A stretch of DNA of 64,000 nucleotides from Agromyces sp. ISL-38. Its GTDB lineage: Bacteria; Actinomycetota; Actinomycetes; Actinomycetales; Microbacteriaceae. Position 1 is the first letter of the stretch. Each line of letters opens with the position of its first letter. The DNA is taken from positions 1 through 64,000 of the forward strand of contig NZ_JAGGPF010000014.1 of the NCBI RefSeq assembly GCF_018613935.1, read 5' to 3'. Below the pieces are notes generated by a model. It did not search any database. It was not told the DNA's origin and saw nothing but the letters and a program-made list of their open reading frames with translations. The translations under genes and the position numbers were made by a program. Shown piece after piece: positions 7,724-16,377 of the stretch.

Positions 7724-9574
7724 ATGCTGACGCCGCACCACGACGGATCCCCACTGCACGTCTCGACGCATACCCCGGCGCTCGGCGAGGTCGTTCGCGT
7801 GCGGCTGCGCGTGCCGGAGTCGTTCGCGCCGCTCACGTGGGTGGGCACGCGATCGAACCCGAACCGCGAGCCGCGGTTCTCCGAGGCATCCGTCGTCGCG
7901 ACCGCCGACGGCTGGCAGTGGTGGGAGGCGCCCATCGAGGTCGAGAACCCCGTGCACGGCTACCGGTGGCTGCTTGTCGGCGCCGACGGCCGGCAGCACT
8001 GGCTCAATCAGATTGGCCTCTTCACGACCGAGACGCGCGACCACGACGACTTCCGCCTCGTCGCGCACGCACCGCCGCCCGAGTGGGCGGCGTCGAGCGT
8101 GCTCTACCAGGTGTTCCCCGACCGGTTCGCGAGGTCGGATGGCGCAGACGGGCGCGAGCTGCCGTCGTGGGCGATCCCGGCGGCGTGGAGCGACCCCGTC
8201 GACGCCGACCCGCCCGGCCGCTCGCAGCAGTTCTACGGCGGCGACCTCGACGGAGTGCGCGAGCACCTCGACCACCTCGAGCAGCTCGGCGTGAACCTGC
8301 TCTACCTCACGCCCGTGTTCCCGGCGCGTTCGAACCATCGCTACGACGCGTCGACGTTCGACGAGGTCGACGAGCTGCTCGGCGGCGATGACGCGCTCGT
8401 GCGGCTCGTCGAGGAGGCGCACCGTCGCGGCATCCGCGTCATCGGCGACCTCACGTCGAACCACTCGGGTGACGCGCACGAGTGGTTCACGGCGGCGCAG
8501 GCCGATCTTGCTGCGCCCGAGCGCTCGTTCTACTACTTCCGCGACGAGGCGCACGGCGGCGGCTACGAGTCGTGGCTCGGCGTGCCGAGCCTGCCGAAGT
8601 TCGACTGGAGCTCGAGCGAACTGCGGCGCCGGTTCATCGAGGGGCCCGACTCGGTCGTCGCGCGCTACCTCGCCCCGCCGTTCAGCCTCGACGGCTGGCG
8701 CATCGACGTCGCGAACATGACGGGCAGGCTCGGCGCCGAAGACCTGAACGCCGACGTGCGCCAGACGATCCGACGCACGATGCTCGAGGTGAACCCCGAC
8801 ACGATCCTGCTCGGCGAGTCGACGAACGACGCGGCGAGCGACTTCCAGGGCGACGCGTGGCACGGCGCGATGACGTACACGCCGTTCACGCGGCCGCTCT
8901 GGAGCTGGCTGCTCGAGCCCGGCAGCGCGGGCGGCGGCGGCATCGGATTCGCCAACGCCGCGGTGCCCTCGTACACAGGGCACGACTTCATCGAGGCGCA
9001 CCTGCGTTTCAGCGCGGGGTTCCCGTGGCGCACCCGGACCGCGACGATGAACGCGCTCGACACCCACGACACGCCGCGCTTCCGCACGTCGGCGCGCCCC
9101 GGAACCGTACCCGTCGCACTCGGGCTCGCGGTGACGCTGCCCGGCATCCCGGTCGTGTGGGCCGGCGACGAATTCGGACTCACCGGTGTCGACGGCGAGG
9201 AATCCCGTACGCCGATCCCATGGGGGAGCGAGGCGTCGCCCGAGGTCGCGCCGGTGCTCGAGACGTACCGGTCGCTGCTGCGCTTGCGCCGCGACCACCC
9301 GGTGCTCGCGACGGGCGGCATCCGCTGGCTCGCGGTCGGCGACGACGCAGTGGCGTTCGTGCGAGAGTCGGCTGACGAGCGGCTGCTGGTCTTCGCCGCG
9401 CGGGGCGCTGCGACGCTCGCGCTCGCGCCCGAGTCGGTCTGGGCGACGGATGCCGCGACGCCGCTGTTCGGTGACGCCCGGCTCGAGGCATCCGCTGGTC
9501 TCCTGGCGCTCTCGGCCGCCGGGCCGACGTTCGCGGTCTGGCAGCTCGACGGCGTCACCGCTCCCGACTGGTGA
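7724..9574 (+). CDS. GH13 cyclomaltodextrinase/neopullulanase-like glycosidase
   Basis: Predicted 616-residue enzyme without a signal peptide, so probably cytoplasmic. Residues 1-120 form a beta-rich N-domain as in neopullulanase and cyclomaltodextrinase. The catalytic barrel begins at VLYQVFPDRFARS. Conserved regions seen are DLTSNHSG, GWRIDVANMTG (nucleophile Asp near 327), ILLGEST (acid/base Glu near 365) and LDTHDTPRF. The C-terminus is a beta-sandwich. Expected role: linearising or shortening cyclodextrins, pullulan fragments or maltodextrins imported by the preceding transporter. A GGAGAATGAGGGG ribosome site precedes ATG 7724. The repeat array separates it from malG, so it may be expressed independently. 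The exact substrate is not deducible. Confidence 0.9.
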   Translation: MLTPHHDGSPLHVSTHTPALGEVVRVRLRVPESFAPLTWVGTRSNPNREPRFSEASVVATADGWQWWEAPIEVENPVHGYRWLLVGADGRQHWLNQIGLFTTETRDHDDFRLVAHAPPPEWAASSVLYQVFPDRFARSDGADGRELPSWAIPAAWSDPVDADPPGRSQQFYGGDLDGVREHLDHLEQLGVNLLYLTPVFPARSNHRYDASTFDEVDELLGGDDALVRLVEEAHRRGIRVIGDLTSNHSGDAHEWFTAAQADLAAPERSFYYFRDEAHGGGYESWLGVPSLPKFDWSSSELRRRFIEGPDSVVARYLAPPFSLDGWRIDVANMTGRLGAEDLNADVRQTIRRTMLEVNPDTILLGESTNDAASDFQGDAWHGAMTYTPFTRPLWSWLLEPGSAGGGGIGFANAAVPSYTGHDFIEAHLRFSAGFPWRTRTATMNALDTHDTPRFRTSARPGTVPVALGLAVTLPGIPVVWAGDEFGLTGVDGEESRTPIPWGSEASPEVAPVLETYRSLLRLRRDHPVLATGGIRWLAVGDDAVAFVRESADERLLVFAARGAATLALAPESVWATDAATPLFGDARLEASAGLLALSAAGPTFAVWQLDGVTAPDW

Positions 9575-9667
9575 CGGACGCGCCTGGGGAACACGTATAA
9601 CGCTTCGTCGCTCTGCACCGATAGCATGGCGCTCGCCGCCCTCGACGACCATCAGGAGAACCAGCGC

Positions 9668-9997
9668 ATGGATGCCACCACGACGACGCCGACCGCCACC
9701 TACGTCGTGCCGGCGGCAGTGCCGGCCGAACCGCCCCACAACGTGCTCGCGTGGGTGAGTCTCGGCCTTGCGGTGGGGTTCGTGTTCTTCGGCCCGCTCA
9801 CGTCGATACCCGCGATCATCACCGGTCACCTCGCGCGGAGCCAGATCCGGGCGAAGGGTGAACTCGGCGACGCCGCGGCCCTCACGGGCCTCGTGTTGGG
9901 CTATGTGTTCAGCGCGCTGAGCGTGCTGGGAGTGGTCGCCTTCGTCGTCTTCATCATCGGCATCGCCGCCGCCGCGAGCAACCCCTACATGTGGTGA
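9668..9997 (+). CDS. DUF4190 domain small membrane protein
   Basis: Predicted 109-residue protein: a short Thr/Pro/Val-rich cytosolic lead, then two membrane segments (about 29-50 and 74-100) around a GHLARSQI loop. That loop pattern is the DUF4190 hallmark in actinobacteria. The function is unknown for the family. ATG 9668 is preferred over 9626 because CAGGAG lies 10 bases upstream. It is followed by the tRNA pair and is not part of the amylolytic block by function. Confidence 0.8.
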   Translation: MDATTTTPTATYVVPAAVPAEPPHNVLAWVSLGLAVGFVFFGPLTSIPAIITGHLARSQIRAKGELGDAAALTGLVLGYVFSALSVLGVVAFVVFIIGIAAAASNPYMW

Positions 9998-10059
9998 CAC
10001 CGGTTCGGAGGAGCACCCGCGAAGTGATATCCTCGTACGGTTGCCGGTTGCGGCAGCGC

Positions 10060-10131
<72 letters not shown>

Positions 10132-10165
10132 CTGGTTCTCTCGGCTCGCGCCGTGAAACCTGCCC

Positions 10166-10242
10166 GGCGGGGTAGCTCAGGTGGTTAGAGCACACGGCTC
10201 ATAATCGTGGTGTCGCGGGTTCGAGTCCCGCCCTCGCTACCA
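10166..10242 (+). tRNA. tRNA-Met (anticodon CAT), CCA encoded
   Basis: Acceptor GGCGGGG pairs with CCTCGCT (two G-U pairs). The D stem is GCTC/GAGC. The anticodon stem CACGG/TCGTG holds loop CTCATAA, giving CAT. The T arm is GCGGG-TTCGAGT-CCCGC, and CCA is encoded at 10240-10242. The body is that of actinobacterial elongator tRNA-Met rather than initiator (no three-G-C anticodon stem). An Ile2 identity is less likely but cannot be excluded from sequence alone. Confidence 0.95.
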
Positions 10243-10248
10243 TTGAAC

Positions 10249-10270
10249 TTCACCGTCCCTGAGCGGTGAA
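10249..10270 (+). terminator. Short hairpin after tRNA-Met
   Basis: TTCACCG (10249-10255) and CGGTGAA (10264-10270) are perfect 7-base arms around an 8-base loop, seven bases after the tRNA CCA. It is probably a terminator or processing signal for the tRNA transcript. No T-tract follows. Confidence 0.5.
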
Positions 10271-10358
10271 CCACAGGGACATCCGGCGTGGTCGCCCAGC
10301 GCATCTCTGCGGTCGTCGACGGCATGCCGGGCGTAGCCGTGGCGCGACACCCGGTCGG

Positions 10359-10625
10359 CTAGCCCGCCGACAGGGGCGACATGCGCTCGAGCCGGACCGT
10401 CGTCGGACGCTCACCGACCTCGATCGTGCAGTCGGGAGCCGCCGCGAAGCGCTCGTGCGAGAAGCACAGCGTCTGGCGGTCGGCGGGCCCGAAGACCATG
10501 GTGCCGACGCGCCCGCTGCCGGTGATGAGACCGTGCTCCCAGCCGGGGGCCTCGTCGGTGCGGGTCTCGAAGACGGGCAGGGCCTGGGTGTGCGGCGCGG
10601 CCGGCGTGTTCTCCGCCGCGCTCAT
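10359..10625 (-). pseudogene. 5' remnant of a GH95 alpha-L-fucosidase gene
   Basis: Only 88 codons remain. The visible N-terminal block, APGWEHGLITGSGRVGTMVFG followed by QTLCFSHERF, matches the start of GH95 alpha-L-fucosidases (W-E-x-ALPxGNGRxGAMVFG type), which are normally about 750-800 residues. The reading frame ends at TAG-type stop after MSPLSAG, and only about 115 bases separate it from tRNA-Met. The catalytic domain is therefore deleted rather than frameshifted. It starts inside the lactonase stop codon (ATGA overlap), so it was the last gene of that operon. The fragment is useful mainly as a hint that the operon once served fucosylated glycans. Confidence 0.72.
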
Positions 10626-11494
10626 GCGCCGCCCACGGACGGCACTCGACGCAGGGCCGAGCCGCCGCCGGGAAGGTAGGCGCGCCGAGCCGTCTCCGCT
10701 GAGACCGTGGGCCAGTCGGTGTCGCCCACGACGCGCCGAACACGGTCGACCCAGTCTTCGAAGGCTCCCCCGATGCCGAAGGTGGCGCTGACGGGCCAGT
10801 CGCTGCCGATCATGGCACGCTCGGGTCCGAAGACGGCGAGCGCGTGCTCGATCCAGCCGTCGGCGTGGCGCGCGAAGGCGGCCGGGTCGGTGGACTCGGC
10901 CGTCATTCCGGAGAGCTTGACGAACGTGTTGGGGCGCTCGGCGAGCGATTGGATGCTGCGCGCCCAGGCACGCCCGGCCGTGCTGCCGATTCCTTCGTCG
11001 ACGGGCGGCTTGCCCAAGTGGTCGAGGATCACGGTGAGGCTCGGGGCGACGGCCAGCAGATCGATCAGCGCGGGCAACTGCGCGTGCCGGATGCACGCGT
11101 CGAAACGCCCGCCGTGAGCCTCGAGCACGCGCAGTCCTTCGGCGACCGAAGGGAAGTCGTCGACTGGAGCGTCCTGCAGCAGATGCCGTACGCCGACCAC
11201 GCGCGGGAATGCCGCAAGTGCGTTCAAGTGGTCGGTGACTGCGGATGCCTCGAGCGTCAGGTCTGCGCCGGCGACGATCGCGATGAGCTCGGGCCACTCG
11301 CTCTCGTCGACCCATCGCGCCTCGTCGAGCGGGTCGGAGCCGCCGGCCTCCACGAAGATCATGCCGGTCGTCGTTCCACCGGCGCGGTCGACCTCTTGGG
11401 GCAGCACCGGGCGGTCGAGCTCGGTCCCCGCGAGCCACGGGTACGGGAGTCGTCGCGGATCCCAGACGTGCACGTGGCTGTCGATGAGCGTCAT
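10622..11494 (-). CDS. Amidohydrolase-family sugar lactonase (L-fucono-/L-rhamnono-lactonase type)
   Basis: Predicted 290-residue TIM-barrel amidohydrolase of the PF04909 class. The N-terminus has DSHVHVWDPRRLPYPW, where HxH would be a metal site and WD...YPW is typical of fuconolactonase and related sugar lactonases. Later ligands and catalytic positions appear as VGVRHLLQ, LTVILDHLGKP, FVKLSG and the terminal IGSDWPV Asp. The expected reaction is opening of an aldonolactone to the aldonic acid, feeding a dehydratase. It is separated from FadR by 97 bases and overlaps the GH95 remnant. ATG 11494 is chosen; 11506 would add four residues. The pathway role fits; the sugar is inferred from the GH95 neighbour. 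Confidence 0.82.
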   Translation of the reverse strand: MTLIDSHVHVWDPRRLPYPWLAGTELDRPVLPQEVDRAGGTTTGMIFVEAGGSDPLDEARWVDESEWPELIAIVAGADLTLEASAVTDHLNALAAFPRVVGVRHLLQDAPVDDFPSVAEGLRVLEAHGGRFDACIRHAQLPALIDLLAVAPSLTVILDHLGKPPVDEGIGSTAGRAWARSIQSLAERPNTFVKLSGMTAESTDPAAFARHADGWIEHALAVFGPERAMIGSDWPVSATFGIGGAFEDWVDRVRRVVGDTDWPTVSAETARRAYLPGGGSALRRVPSVGGA

Positions 11495-11591
11495 CGGCCG
11501 AGCCATCGCCGTCGACCGGCAGCACGATTCCCGAGACGTAGTCAGATGCCGAGGATCTCTGATGTGTCGCTCCAGCCGCAAGATGGCCACG

Positions 11592-12368
11592 CTAGGACGG
11601 CACGGCGGCATCTTCCTCGGGAAGGCCCTGACCCTCACGCTCGTGGATGAACTCTTCCACAGCCAGCAGATGAGCACCCATCCACAAGCGCGCGGCTTCC
11701 GGATCATGTGCTGCGAGGGCACGAAGAACCGCGCGGTGCTCCGCATGAGTGGCGCGCGTTGCACCGTCTTCGGTAATGGCTCGCCACATCCGCGTGCGAA
11801 CGGTCTTGCTCGCCAGTGCCTCGATGAGGGCCTCGAGAGCCGGATTGCCGGAGGCGTGAGCGACGATCCGATGGAATCGGATGTCGGCCTCCATGACCGC
11901 ATCGTGGTCGATCTCCGCGGCGCTGAGAAGGGACTCGAAGTGGTCGAGTGTCTCGTCGGCCTCGAGAAGAGCCTTCTCGTCGATGACACATGCAGCCAAC
12001 CCCGCCGCTTCCATCTCCAACACTCGACGAACAGCCTGCAGATGAACACTGCTGTGAGCGGCTTGCAGATCGACCATGAAACTCACCGGCGACAACAACA
12101 GGCTCGCCTCGAGCGATGTCACATACGTACCGTCACCCTGCCGCGTTTCCAGCACGCCCATCATGCACAATGCACGGACACCTTCTCGCAGAGGCCCGCG
12201 GGACACCCCGAACTGGAGCGCAAGCTCCTTTTCGATCGGCAATCTGGCACCCGGGGCCCATGCCCCCTCGACGATCATTCGTTTGATCTCATCGACGACC
12301 ACATCGGTCTGCGCCCGCGGAACGTGGCCCGCCGAACGCGGCGACGAGGACGAGAGAACGCCATTCAT
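11592..12368 (-). CDS. FadR-subfamily GntR transcriptional regulator
   Basis: Predicted 258-residue repressor. The winged helix lies at about 20-85 (VVVDEIKRMIVEGAWAPG, LPIEKELALQFGVSRGPLRE). It is followed by the all-helical FCD ligand-binding domain, with the metal-binding Asp/His pattern around EADIRFHRIVAHASGN and a late HAEH stretch. FadR-type GntR proteins commonly sense sugar acids. It lies within the lactonase/dehydrogenase operon and is the obvious local controller. No clear ribosome site precedes ATG 12368, and a -10 like TACGAT lies only a few bases upstream, so leaderless expression is possible. Confidence 0.88.
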   Translation of the reverse strand: MNGVLSSSSPRSAGHVPRAQTDVVVDEIKRMIVEGAWAPGARLPIEKELALQFGVSRGPLREGVRALCMMGVLETRQGDGTYVTSLEASLLLSPVSFMVDLQAAHSSVHLQAVRRVLEMEAAGLAACVIDEKALLEADETLDHFESLLSAAEIDHDAVMEADIRFHRIVAHASGNPALEALIEALASKTVRTRMWRAITEDGATRATHAEHRAVLRALAAHDPEAARLWMGAHLLAVEEFIHEREGQGLPEEDAAVPS

Positions 12369-12527
12369 GTGACCATCGTAGTTGGCGAGACTGATACGCC
12401 CTTGGATAACGACATCCACCATGCATGCTCTACCTGCCGAGCCAGACGCGCGACGCGATCACCGATGATCGAAGGAATTTCCCCCAGCGCACGCAGAGAC
12501 TGCCTCGACGGTTCACGGTCGCCATGA

Positions 12528-12944
12528 TCACCCCGGAGTCCCCTTGGTCATCCGGTCGATCTGCGCCTCGATACCGCCGGCATCGCGCACAATTTCCGTA
12601 TAGATCCGGCCCGAGCGGAACCTGCCGTCCTGGACGTGAAAGATGTTGACCCCCACGAACTCCATGACCGCACCATCCCGGCGGGTTCCGCGCATGCCCC
12701 ACTCCATCCACACCTCGTCGCCGTCTGATACCGTCCGGGAAATCTTCGCCGTGAGGTCAGGCAGGTCGCTGAGCAGTGTCTCGAAATTCTGCCGGACAGC
12801 GTCTTGCCCTTGGACGGATTCCCCGCGGCGTGCCGGAGCTTCGTCGGTGTAGGCCTTGTCGAAGCAATCCACCGCTGCTTCCAGGTCATGTAACGACAGG
12901 GCCCTGACCCACCGCTGCGCCACTGCCTCCGGATCGTTGCCCAT
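12528..12944 (-). CDS. SnoaL/NTF2-like small protein
   Basis: Predicted 138-residue alpha+beta cone protein. The start DPEAVAQRWVRALSLHDLEA and the WMEWGMRGTRRDGAVMEF beta hairpin are typical of the SnoaL-like fold, which includes isomerases, cyclases and non-enzymatic binding proteins. The function is not predictable. It lies between the dehydrogenase and the FadR gene, all on the minus strand, so it probably belongs to the same catabolic operon. The ATG at 12944 is the first in a frame that otherwise extends upstream over the dehydrogenase 3' end. Confidence 0.75.
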   Translation of the reverse strand: MGNDPEAVAQRWVRALSLHDLEAAVDCFDKAYTDEAPARRGESVQGQDAVRQNFETLLSDLPDLTAKISRTVSDGDEVWMEWGMRGTRRDGAVMEFVGVNIFHVQDGRFRSGRIYTEIVRDAGGIEAQIDRMTKGTPG

Positions 12945-13000
12945 GCACTCAATGCTGGAGGCCCGGAGTCTGTATGGCAACAGCCCGAACGTGCGGGCAG

Positions 13001-14032
13001 CTACTGTTCGACGCGCGACGGGCGGGAGATCTCGACGTGGATCTTGGGCCCGGATGCGGCGTCCGAGGGCCGTTCGCCGGCGAGCACGCCGGCCAGCTCG
13101 TCGAGGGCGACGGTCGCCGCGATGAGCGGGGTCGGGTCGACCCTGCCGCTCGCGTACGAGCGGATGGTCGGGGCGAGGCCAGCGGACGCGCCGAGGATGC
13201 CGACGGCAGTGAGGTCGCCGAGCACGAGCATGCGCGTGTCGATGAGGCTCGGGCTGCCCGCGAGCCCCACGTGCACGATGCGCTTGCCCGGCTCCACGAG
13301 CTCCAGCGCCTTCGCGGGCAGGTGCGGTGCGTTCGACGAGTCGATGACGGCGTCCCATCGCAGCGCCGGAAGATCATGCTCCGTCCAGACGCCGTCGAAC
13401 CCGAACGTGCGGGCGAACTCGAGGGACCGACCGGCACGACCCATGAGGTGCACCTCGGCGCCGGCCGCGTGGGCGAACATCGCGCAGAGCAGCCCGATGG
13501 TGCCGGGGCCGAGGATCAGGACCCGGTCACCCTCTCTGAGCCCTGCCGCCTCGACGCTGCGCCACGCATTGCCGCCGGGTTCGACGAGCGCGCCTGCGGC
13601 ATCCGTCACCGAATCGGGAAGGGCGTGCAGATAGCGGGCCGGGAACGCGAGCTGTTCGGCCAGCGCGCCCGGGCGTCCGCCGCGGATGCCGACTTCCGTG
13701 CGGAACTCGCACACCTGGTGGTAGCCGGTGCGGCAACGATGGCATTCACCGCAACCGAGCATCGTGTCGCCGGTCACGCGGCGGCCCAGCCAGGTCGTGT
13801 CGACGCCCTCGCCGACGGCGGAGACGGCGCCCATCCACTCGTGGCCGATGCGGATCGGGTACGACGCGTTCCCGTCATGCAGGTACTGCATCTCGCCGGT
13901 GTAGAACTCCACGTCGGTGCCGCAGACCCCGGCGCGCGCGACGTCGATGACGACCTCGCCCGGGCCGGCAATGGGCGGGTCGACGTCTACGACGCCCGCC
14001 TTCCGCGGACCGGAGATGACGAAGGCCTTCAT
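13001..14032 (-). CDS. Zinc-type medium-chain alcohol/sugar dehydrogenase
   Basis: Predicted 343-residue NAD(P)-dependent MDR enzyme. Catalytic zinc ligands are seen at AGVCGTDVEFY and GHEWMGAVSAVG. Structural zinc cysteines follow as CGECHRCRTGYHQVC. The Rossmann glycine motif is LILGPGTIGLLC. Sorbitol, threonine and deoxy-sugar-acid dehydrogenases share this layout. In this context it probably oxidises a sugar or a 2-keto-3-deoxy sugar acid. It is the first gene of the minus-strand operon and is divergent from the IlvD-type dehydratase across a 130-base control region. The substrate is unproven. Confidence 0.85.
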   Translation of the reverse strand: MKAFVISGPRKAGVVDVDPPIAGPGEVVIDVARAGVCGTDVEFYTGEMQYLHDGNASYPIRIGHEWMGAVSAVGEGVDTTWLGRRVTGDTMLGCGECHRCRTGYHQVCEFRTEVGIRGGRPGALAEQLAFPARYLHALPDSVTDAAGALVEPGGNAWRSVEAAGLREGDRVLILGPGTIGLLCAMFAHAAGAEVHLMGRAGRSLEFARTFGFDGVWTEHDLPALRWDAVIDSSNAPHLPAKALELVEPGKRIVHVGLAGSPSLIDTRMLVLGDLTAVGILGASAGLAPTIRSYASGRVDPTPLIAATVALDELAGVLAGERPSDAASGPKIHVEISRPSRVEQ

Positions 14033-14128
14033 GTGGCTTGCTCCTCGCTTGCCGACTCGCTTGGGTTGCGGATGAGGGGTGGCCGCCGCCCGGTGGCCAC
14101 CTCATACGCTGTGCTTACAACGATTCAC

Positions 14129-14139
14129 CAGTTCAACTG
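14129..14139. promoter_or_regulatory. Candidate operator between dehydrogenase and dehydratase genes
   Basis: CAGTTCAACTG is a perfect 11-base palindrome in the divergent intergenic region, 24 bases before the dehydratase ATG. The FadR-type regulator of this block is the natural candidate binder. Short palindromes arise by chance, so this is tentative. Confidence 0.4.
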
Positions 14140-14162
14140 AAATTCTGAAAGTTGGAAAGCCG

Positions 14163-15884
14163 ATGTCGTCCCAGCTTCGCAGTTCCGAGTGGTATTCGGG
14201 TGATGACCGCAACGCCTACATTCACCGCGCGTGGATGCGCAGGGGCCTGCCCGACAGTGCGTTCGCAGGGGCGCGGCCGCATATCGCGATCGCCAACACC
14301 GCGTCCGACCTGACGCCGTGCAATGCGCACCTCGACGAGGTCGCGCAGTCGGTCAAGAACGGGATCTACGAGGCGGGCGGCATCCCGCTGAACCTGCCGG
14401 TCGTGTCGCTCGGCGAGACGCAAGTGCGCCCGACGGCGATGCTGTGGCGCAACATGGCGGCGATGGCCACCGAGGAGATGCTTCGCGCGAACCCGATCGA
14501 CGGGGTGGTGCTGCTCGGCGGATGCGACAAGACGATTCCGGCGCTGCTCATGGCCGCGGCATCCGTCGACCTGCCCGCCGTGGTCGTGCCCGGCGGGCCG
14601 ATGAGCACCGGCACCTTCCGTGGCGAGGCGCTCGGCTGCGGCACCGACGTCTGGCGGCTGAGTGAGGAGGTGCGCGCTGAGACCCTCAGCGAGCGCGACT
14701 TCCTGAGATCCGAGTCATCGATGATCCGGAGCCGCGGACACTGCAACACCATGGGCACGGCGTCGACGATGGCGCTCGTGGCCGAGGCGCTCGGCACCGT
14801 CATTCCCGGCCTCGCCGGAACGCCCGCCGTCGACAGTCGCCTGCTCGAGGCGTCGCACGAGACCGGGCGGCTCGCGGTTGCGCTCGTCGAGGCCGAGCGG
14901 CGACCGTCGACGTTCCTCACCAAGGCGAGCTTCCACAACGCGATCGTCGCGCTCGCCGCGATCGGCGGCTCGACCAACGCGGTGGTGCACCTGCTCGCCA
15001 TCGCCGGGCGCCTCGGCATCGACCTCACCCTCGACGACTTCGACCGCATCGGCGCGGACGTGCCGCTCCTCGTCAACCTGCAGCCGGCCGGTCGATACCT
15101 CATGGACGACCTCCAGCGCGCCGGCGGCTTCCTCGCCGTGCTGCGCGAGGTGCGCGACCTGCTCGACGCCGACGCCCTCACAATCACCGGGCGGCCGCTC
15201 GTCGACTACCTCGACGGCGCGAGGATCTGGGACCCCGACGTCATCACCCCCCGTGACACCCCGCTGCTGCCAGCCGCAGGAATCAGTGTGCTACGGGGGA
15301 GCCTCGCGCCCGGCGGCGCCCTCATCAAGCCCGCAGCTGCATCACCGCACCTGCTGAAGCACCGCGGCCGAGCCGTGGTGTTCGACAGCATCGAGGACTT
15401 CCACGCGCGCATCGACGACCCCGAGCTCGAGGTCGACGCCGACTCCGTGCTCGTGCTGCGCGGTTGCGGCCCCAAGGGCTACCCGGGCATGCCCGAGGTC
15501 GCGAACATGCCGCTGCCGAAGAAGCTGCTCGAACAGGGCGTGCGCGACATGGTCCGCGTTTGCGACGGTCGGATGAGCGGCACCGCCTACGGCACCGTCG
15601 TGCTTCACGTCACTCCCGAGGCTGCTTCCGGCGGACCGCTCGCGCTCGTGCAGACCGGCGACTGGATCTCCCTCGACGTTCGCGGCCGCCGCCTCGACCT
15701 CGACGTCCCGGCCGAGGAACTCGCCGCCCGCGTGCCCAACCAGGCGACGCTCGACGGGTTCGCGAAGCCCCGCCGCGGCTGGGAGCGACTCTACGTCGAC
15801 CACGTCATGCAGGCCGACACGGGCGTCGACCTCGACTTCCTCGTCGGGTCGACCGGATCGAAGGTCAGCCGCGAGTCGCACTGA
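14163..15884 (+). CDS. IlvD/Edd-family sugar-acid dehydratase
   Basis: Predicted 573-residue Fe-S dehydratase. Cluster cysteines are visible in DLTPCNAHL, GGCDKTIPALLMA and GHCNTMGTASTM. The last motif reads GTAST, as in arabonate/xylonate/galactonate-type dehydratases, whereas true dihydroxy-acid dehydratases (IlvD) have CGGMYTANTM. The enzyme therefore probably converts an aldonate to a 2-keto-3-deoxy-aldonate. It is transcribed divergently from the zinc dehydrogenase. With the lactonase it gives two consecutive steps of a non-phosphorylative route. Start ATG 14163 follows GGAAAG; an upstream in-frame ATG at 14079 lies inside the divergent control region. Confidence 0.87.
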   Translation: MSSQLRSSEWYSGDDRNAYIHRAWMRRGLPDSAFAGARPHIAIANTASDLTPCNAHLDEVAQSVKNGIYEAGGIPLNLPVVSLGETQVRPTAMLWRNMAAMATEEMLRANPIDGVVLLGGCDKTIPALLMAAASVDLPAVVVPGGPMSTGTFRGEALGCGTDVWRLSEEVRAETLSERDFLRSESSMIRSRGHCNTMGTASTMALVAEALGTVIPGLAGTPAVDSRLLEASHETGRLAVALVEAERRPSTFLTKASFHNAIVALAAIGGSTNAVVHLLAIAGRLGIDLTLDDFDRIGADVPLLVNLQPAGRYLMDDLQRAGGFLAVLREVRDLLDADALTITGRPLVDYLDGARIWDPDVITPRDTPLLPAAGISVLRGSLAPGGALIKPAAASPHLLKHRGRAVVFDSIEDFHARIDDPELEVDADSVLVLRGCGPKGYPGMPEVANMPLPKKLLEQGVRDMVRVCDGRMSGTAYGTVVLHVTPEAASGGPLALVQTGDWISLDVRGRRLDLDVPAEELAARVPNQATLDGFAKPRRGWERLYVDHVMQADTGVDLDFLVGSTGSKVSRESH

Positions 15885-16023
15885 GGCGACGGCCTTTCTT
15901 CGGACCGGCCGAGCGAGAATCGGCTGAAGGCGGGCGTCGCGAGCTCGCCACTATGGGGTATTGAGCCGGAGCCTCCCGATCGCAAATCTCAGCGAGGACC
16001 ACCTCGGTGCGATCCCGCGTGCG

Positions 16024-16377
16024 TCACGCGATACGCGAGATCTGCACACGCACCGTCGCGTCAGTATGTCCGGCCTCTTCGGCAGCACCACGCAACACGT
16101 CGGCGACCTCACGCGCGACGATCACGGATCGCGCGTCCCGGTCGGTGGCAATTGAGGTCTCTATGGAGACATGCCCGTCTTTCGTGTTCAGCTCGACAGC
16201 GCCTGATGGTTTGGCTGGAGTGCTCTTGATCCAGCGAGCCAGCGTTGCTGGGGTGCCTGTGAGGCTCGTCACGGGACGATAGACGTCTCGTACTCCGGGC
16301 ACGCGAAGAACCCGCCGCGTCAGCTCATCTGCATCGACGGAGGCCAGCGTCCCTACCGAATCCGCCATCCCAGTCAT
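16024..16377 (-). CDS. Small protein of the Asp23 cluster (degenerate Asp23-like)
   Basis: Predicted 117-residue soluble protein. The N-half (ADELTRRVLRVPGVRDVYRP) resembles the opening helix and VPGV turn of Asp23 domains. The C-half ends in an alternating beta pattern, ATVRVQISRIA. A full Asp23 core is not apparent, so it may be a shortened relative. The start codon overlaps the stop of the upstream Asp23 gene (ATGA), so it is translationally coupled. It completes a three-gene unit headed by the ECF sigma factor. Confidence 0.6.
   Translation of the reverse strand: MTGMADSVGTLASVDADELTRRVLRVPGVRDVYRPVTSLTGTPATLARWIKSTPAKPSGAVELNTKDGHVSIETSIATDRDARSVIVAREVADVLRGAAEEAGHTDATVRVQISRIA

Noticed and set aside
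10166-10358. Integrated genetic element at tRNA-Met
   Set aside because: No integrase, no duplicated tRNA 3' end and no second attachment site were seen in the window. Only a deletion scar can be argued.
14163-15884. Housekeeping dihydroxy-acid dehydratase (ilvD)
   Set aside because: The third cluster motif reads HCNTMGTASTM, as in sugar-acid dehydratases, not CGGMYTANTM, and the neighbours are sugar genes.
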